Shown: positions 6,959-9,472 of the stretch, piece after piece | How positions within the stretch are numbered: the stretch's first letter is position 1 | Layout: every line of letters begins with the position of its first letter | Assembly: GCF_905209685.1 (NCBI RefSeq) | Contig: NZ_CAJLUB010000066.1 | Span: 1-9,472 of the forward strand | Origin: an uncultured Veillonella sp. | GTDB lineage: Bacteria; Bacillota; Negativicutes; Veillonellales; Veillonellaceae | Reading direction: 5' to 3' | Length of the DNA stretch: 9,472 nt | Notes under the pieces: generated by a model | What the model was told of the DNA's origin: nothing | The model's input: the letters and a program-made list of their open reading frames with translations, nothing else | Database searches by the model: none | Position numbers and translations under genes: made by a program

Positions 6959-7627
6959 CTATTTCTTAGCTTCTAAGCCTTTGTAAATGAAATGTTGTTG
7001 CACAAATTGGAATACATTGGATACGATCCAGTAAATAACTAAGCCAGATGGGAAGTTAAGGGAAATGTAACCAATGAATAAAGGCATAAAGATTGTCATA
7101 ATCTTTTGTTGTTGCGCAGCAGCACCAGATGCACCGCTACTAGTTTGCTTGGACATAATCCATGTGGATGCCGCACTCAATACTGGCAAAATATACATTG
7201 GATCTGGTTCTCCAAGACTAGGAAGCCATAAGAATTGTACATAGTTTTGATCGTATGGATAGCCTTGTAAAGCATAGAAAATAGCGATCAAGAATGGCAT
7301 TTGCACCAATAGAGGCAAGCAACCTGCTAGTGGATTAACGCCCATTTCTTTGTACAATGCACCCATTTCAGCTTGAAGTTTTGCAGGATCGTTTTTGTAT
7401 TTGTCTTGCAATTCTTTCATGCGAGGCTGTAACTCTTGCATAGCCTTCATGGATTTGATTTGTTTAACAGTAAGTGGTGCCAAAATCGCTTTAATAACGA
7501 TTGTTAAAAGGATAATAGCCACACCGTAGCTTGGATAGCCTACCATTTGAGTTAATTGGAACGCATAGGTTACCAATGTAGTCATCAATTCAACGATAGG
7601 GTGGAATATACTACTTAAGAATTCCAT
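6959..7627 (-). CDS. yidC: Membrane protein insertase YidC (Oxa1/SpoIIIJ family)
   Basis: YidC inserts and folds membrane proteins, alone or with SecYEG. The 222-residue product is the short Gram-positive-like form without the large periplasmic domain of enteric YidC. It also lacks the lipobox signal peptide of Bacillus SpoIIIJ. Likely membrane segments are about 11-30, 33-52, 102-121, 145-158 and 178-208; the charged cytoplasmic hairpin 54-95 (KQIKSMKAMQELQPRMKELQ) is characteristic. The groove position usually occupied by a conserved Arg in the first core helix appears to be Lys46 (TIVIKAILAPL). The start ATG has AAAGGAGA upstream. It follows yidD by 168 bp and precedes jag by 8 bp. Identification is certain; the lysine assignment is by eye. 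Confidence 0.97.
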   Translation of the reverse strand: MEFLSSIFHPIVELMTTLVTYAFQLTQMVGYPSYGVAIILLTIVIKAILAPLTVKQIKSMKAMQELQPRMKELQDKYKNDPAKLQAEMGALYKEMGVNPLAGCLPLLVQMPFLIAIFYALQGYPYDQNYVQFLWLPSLGEPDPMYILPVLSAASTWIMSKQTSSGASGAAAQQQKIMTIFMPLFIGYISLNFPSGLVIYWIVSNVFQFVQQHFIYKGLEAKK

Positions 7628-7779
7628 TGTTTCTCCTTTTTCTTACAGTCCGAAACCGTCCTTTGCGCATCTATATATCGTTATGGTATGGTCTAAATTT
7701 CATCCATACAGATGCTCAGGTATTTCCAAAACTGTGCTCGATGGTTTTTATGAAAGTTGCTTTCACAGAACGCATCCAG

Positions 7780-7800
7780 CCTAAGCCCAAGTGGGTTAGG
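7780..7800. repeat. Small hairpin at the yidD stop codon
   Basis: CCTAA-g-CCC (7780-7788) pairs with GGGTTAGG (7793-7800) around the loop AAGT, with one bulged base. It overlaps the yidD stop codon at 7796-7798. No T-run follows on the minus strand, so it is not called a terminator. Confidence 0.35.
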
Positions 7801-8017
7801 GAACTGGATCATAGCCACCCTTGTGGAAAGGATGGCAGCGAAGAATGCGTTTTAAACCCATCCAGCTACCTTTCAAAGGACCATATTTTTCGATGGCCTG
7901 CAGAGTATATGTGGAACATGTCGGATAATAACGGCAACATCCAGGTTTTAAGGGAGATATGGCAAGCTGATAGAACCTAATTAAAAGTCGTAAAAGCGTG
8001 GTTATACAGCGTTTCAT
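7796..8017 (-). CDS. yidD: Membrane protein insertion efficiency factor YidD
   Basis: YidD is a small membrane-associated protein that aids YidC-dependent insertion. The product has the whole family signature: an amphipathic/hydrophobic N-terminus ([19 protein letters not shown]), the cysteine motif [16 protein letters not shown], and the ending [17 protein letters not shown]. The start is placed at ATG 8015-8017 (73 residues) because GGAGG lies five bases upstream. Two earlier in-frame ATGs at 8035 and 8029 would start at or just past the terminator-like T-run with no usable ribosome binding site. It lies between rnpA and yidC, its normal place, and a hairpin with a T-run directly upstream suggests reduced read-through from rnpA. 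Confidence 0.94.
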   Translation of the reverse strand: MKRCITTLLRLLIRFYQLAISPLKPGCCRYYPTCSTYTLQAIEKYGPLKGSWMGLKRILRCHPFHKGGYDPVP

Positions 8018-8035
8018 GGAAACCTCCATATACAC

Positions 8036-8069
8036 AAAAAAGGACCAAAGCCTTCTAACTTGTGGTCCT
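8036..8069 (-). terminator. Terminator-like hairpin between rnpA and yidD
   Basis: On the minus strand AGGACCA (8063-8069) pairs with TGGTCCT (8041-8047), extended by AAG/CTT past one bulged C, and runs straight into six T. The stem begins at the rnpA stop codon and ends about 13 bases before the yidD ribosome binding site. It should attenuate rather than fully block transcription, unless yidD-yidC have an unseen promoter. Confidence 0.75.
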
Positions 8070-8427
8070 ATTTATCATTTTGTATCAATAATTTGCTTTT
8101 TCGCAAGAGATACAAAATTTCCTTTTCCGCTTTTTCGTAGGTAGCGTTTTTCAGAGGGCCACGTCCAACAATTACGATATGATACCCTTCGCGTATGGAA
8201 TGTTGATTGAGGCGATATACCTCTTTCATAAGGCGTCTAGCTCGGTTGCGCTCTACAGCACAACCAACCTTTTTGCCGGTTACAAAACCAATGCGCGTAG
8301 ATTGCTTCGCCACGGGCATACGATAGAGTACACACATGCGGCCTACTTCGTATTTACCGTGCTTATACACAAGGCGATATTCATTATTGTGCGTCAGTCG
8401 TCTTGCTTTTTCGAGGCAATAATCCAT
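8068..8427 (-). CDS. rnpA: Ribonuclease P protein component
   Basis: RnpA is the basic protein subunit of RNase P. It binds the catalytic RNA and the pre-tRNA 5' leader and improves substrate affinity. The product is rich in Lys and Arg and contains the family signature [18 protein letters not shown], counted from the first ATG at residues 54-71, which includes the RNR motif of the central helix, followed by EVYR. Length is 119 residues, normal for the family. The start is placed at the second ATG (8425-8427), since AAGGA lies eight bases before it; the first ATG (8431-8433) has only about two bases of spacing and would give 121 residues. It lies between rpmH and yidD, as in most bacteria. 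A terminator-like hairpin precedes it, consistent with far lower demand than for L34. Confidence 0.96.
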   Translation of the reverse strand: MDYCLEKARRLTHNNEYRLVYKHGKYEVGRMCVLYRMPVAKQSTRIGFVTGKKVGCAVERNRARRLMKEVYRLNQHSIREGYHIVIVGRGPLKNATYEKAEKEILYLLRKSKLLIQNDK

Positions 8428-8455
8428 ATGCATTGTCCTTAAGTCCTAAGAATAG

Positions 8456-8483
8456 AAAAACTTGGCAGCAGCGCCAAGTTTTT
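8456..8483 (-). terminator. Terminator-like hairpin between rpmH and rnpA
   Basis: An 11-bp perfect stem, AAAAACTTGGC (8456-8466) with GCCAAGTTTTT (8473-8483), closes on a 6-nt loop and has an A-run on one side and a T-run on the other. Located 24 bases past the rpmH stop, it likely ends most rpmH transcripts and lets a fraction read into rnpA. Because of its symmetry it could work on either strand. Confidence 0.82.
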
Positions 8484-8506
8484 TCTCCTGCCTAACAGCT
8501 ATTATA

Positions 8507-8641
8507 TTATGCAGATAAGCGTTTTCTGCCTTTTGCACGTCTTCTTTTTAAAACGAGACGGCCACCGATAGTTTTCATGCGTTCACGGAAACCATGGGTA
8601 CGTTTTCTCCAAAGAGTATTTGGTTGATATGTACGTTTCAT
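8507..8641 (-). CDS. rpmH: 50S ribosomal protein L34
   Basis: L34 is a tiny, very basic protein of the large ribosomal subunit. The 44-residue product starts [20 protein letters not shown] and ends [11 protein letters not shown], matching the family in full, including the central segment [15 protein letters not shown]. It is too short for many gene finders. The start ATG (8639-8641) has the strong ribosome binding site GAGGAGGTG about eight bases upstream. A consensus promoter lies about 55 bp upstream. It is the first gene of the block and in Firmicutes usually faces away from dnaA. Identification is certain. Confidence 0.98.
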   Translation of the reverse strand: MKRTYQPNTLWRKRTHGFRERMKTIGGRLVLKRRRAKGRKRLSA

Positions 8642-8694
8642 TAGTAAAACACCTCCTCGTTATATATTTGTTTTACTTATACCATAACAGGGTA

Positions 8695-8723
8695 ATTATA
8701 GAGGGAAAACGCAAATCTGTCAA
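8695..8723 (-). promoter_or_regulatory. rpmH promoter, perfect sigma-70 consensus
   Basis: On the minus strand TTGACA (8718-8723) and TATAAT (8695-8700) are exact consensus boxes with the ideal 17-base spacing. A start near 8688 gives a leader of about 45 bases before rpmH. It likely drives rpmH strongly and, past the hairpins, rnpA and the genes beyond. The -35 box lies inside the outer part of the giant inverted repeat. Confidence 0.92.
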
Positions 8724-9061
8724 TAAAAAACAGGTGTTTTCTTAGTATTTTTAGTATATGCGAAACCGATATCACACTATTTTGAATATATAATTTGTTT
8801 GCTGCCAACATTTTCATAATTTAGTAATGAGGAAAGGACCATAATTTTTCGCTCCACCGGCCGGGTCTGACTCCGGCCTACGGCCTCCGCAGGGCCAAAG
8901 TCGCTGCAAAATCATGGTCCTTTCCTCATTCTACTGTAACTATGAAAACGTCAAACAAATTATATTGCATTCAAAGATCATCCTATCGGTTTCGCACATA
9001 TTAAAAACAAATAAGTAAATACCTGTTTTTTTTATTGAAACAGATTGCGCGCACCTTCCCT
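8702..9061. repeat. Giant imperfect inverted repeat upstream of rpmH
   Basis: The left arm (about 8702-8842) and the reverse complement of the right arm (about 8914-9061) align nearly end to end with small indels. Shared blocks, read on the plus strand of the left arm, are CAATAAAAAACAGGT (the right arm has two extra A), TGCGAAACCGAT, ATATAATTTGTTTG, TTTTCATA, and the perfect 17-bp inner stem AATGAGGAAAGGACCAT (8826-8842 with 8914-8930). The central loop 8843-8913 holds the GC-rich core, copy B. No open frame is credible here. The structure could form a large cruciform or an inverted-duplication scar. Confidence 0.85.
8852..8903 (-). repeat. GC-rich dispersed element, copy B core
   Basis: Read on the minus strand, these 52 bases match copy A (4499-4550) at 48 positions with no gaps. 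The differences are single G/T, G/A, C/T and G/A changes. The core contains the internal dyad GGCCTACGGCC and sits in the loop of the perfect 17-bp stem at 8826-8842 and 8914-8930. Its GC content contrasts sharply with the AT-rich arms. Confidence 0.88.
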
Positions 9062-9095
9062 TGGCGGGGAAGACAAAATCTACTATTTTAGGGCA

Positions 9096-9472
9096 ACATA
9101 CCTACACCTCTTTTGAAATAGAACAGGCCTGTTCTATTTCCGGAACACCCTATATACATACCTATTTCGAATTAGTACACGCCTGTTCTATTTTTCAGAA
9201 CACCCTATACACATACCTATTTTGAATTAGTACACGCCTGTTCTATTTTTCGGAACACCCTATACACATACCTATTTCGAATTAGTACACGCCTGTTCTA
9301 TTTTTCGGAACACCCTATACACATACCTATTTTGAATTAGTACACGCCTGTTCTATTTTTCGGAACACCCTATACACATACCTATTTCGAATTAGTACAC
9401 GCCTGTTCTATTTTTCGGAACACCCTATACACATACCTATTTTGAATTAGTACACGCCTGTTCTATTTTTCG
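9096..9472. repeat. Tandem array of 55-bp repeats
   Basis: Units starting GCCTGTTCTA lie at 9127 (54 bp), 9181, 9236, 9291, 9346 and 9401 (55 bp each), with a partial unit from 9456 to the window edge. A degenerate partial unit precedes them at 9096-9126 (ACATACCTA...TTTTGAA.TAG.ACA). Units are nearly identical but alternate TTTCGAATT and TTTTGAATT, so the true period is 110 bp. Each unit contains TGTTC...GAACA inverted pentamers around TATTTTTCG. From the second unit on, each has CTATACACA, resembling a DnaA box. The leftmost unit differs most, so the array probably grew by duplicating 110-bp blocks to its right. Full length is unknown. Confidence 0.93.
9115..9140. repeat. Perfect 26-bp palindrome at the head of the array
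   Basis: GAAATAGAACAGG (9115-9127) is followed directly by its exact reverse complement CCTGTTCTATTTC (9128-9140). Later units keep only a weakened version of this dyad. It could be a dimeric protein-binding site or a cruciform/hairpin. Confidence 0.85.

Larger units (their letters stand above)
8642..9472. other. Gene-free region upstream of rpmH, candidate oriC-adjacent DNA
   Basis: About 830 bp carry no credible gene. The stretch holds the rpmH promoter, the giant inverted repeat with GC-rich core B, a short unremarkable segment near 9062-9095, and the 55-bp tandem array. In many Firmicutes the rpmH-dnaA gap contains oriC, so the location alone makes an origin function plausible. No perfect DnaA box TTATCCACA is visible; near matches occur in the array and at TTTCGCACA in the right arm near 8990. 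dnaA is not inside the window. Confidence 0.45.

Noticed and set aside
7628..7795. Small gene between yidD and yidC
   Set aside because: No start with a ribosome binding site and protein-like frame was found in this 168-bp gap on either strand.
9121..9134. LexA/SOS box
   Set aside because: GAACAGGCCTGTTC has six bases between GAAC and GTTC, whereas the Gram-positive SOS box has four.
9096..9472. CRISPR array
   Set aside because: The whole 55-bp unit is repeated; there are no unique spacers between conserved repeats and no cas genes in the window.

Overview
The window looks like a chromosomal segment of a low-GC Firmicute, most likely Veillonella or a close relative (Negativicutes). This rests on the protein sequences, the AT-rich intergenic DNA and the gene order, not on a database match. 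On the minus strand, transcription runs rpmH, rnpA, yidD, yidC, jag, mnmE, mnmG, then rsmG. This is the conserved block beside the replication origin in Firmicutes, where dnaA normally lies divergently on the far side of rpmH. The window ends at 9472, inside a repeat array on that side, so dnaA itself is not seen.

Layout by region. 1-74: the last 23 codons of a plus-strand gene. 75-328: a hairpin with a GC-rich loop and a strong bidirectional terminator. 329-1081: rsmG. 1082-1795: AT-rich DNA without a credible gene, with a possible rsmG promoter and the vapB promoter. 1796-2433: a vapB-vapC toxin-antitoxin pair on the plus strand, placed between mnmG and rsmG and closed by a bidirectional terminator. 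2511-5963: mnmG and mnmE, separated by a GC-rich repeat element. 5964-6152: two long hairpins. 6153-8641: jag, yidC, yidD, rnpA and rpmH, with terminator-like hairpins after rpmH and after rnpA. 8642-9472: no gene. This last stretch holds a consensus rpmH promoter, a roughly 360-bp imperfect inverted repeat with a second copy of the GC-rich element at its centre, and a tandem array of 55-bp units that runs off the window.

Functionally the block links translation and RNA processing (L34, RNase P protein, the MnmE-MnmG tRNA U34 enzymes, the RsmG 16S rRNA methylase) with membrane protein insertion (YidC, YidD) and an RNA-binding envelope regulator (Jag/KhpB). The protein genes are ordinary housekeeping genes. 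The unusual content is non-coding: (1) a 52-bp GC-rich core present twice at 48/52 identity plus degenerate pieces, each main copy lying in the loop of an inverted repeat whose arms differ by site; (2) the giant inverted repeat that contains the rpmH promoter; (3) the 55-bp array, which alternates two unit types to make a 110-bp higher-order repeat and carries a DnaA-box-like 9-mer in most units. Together with the gene order, these suggest that the right end is part of, or next to, oriC.
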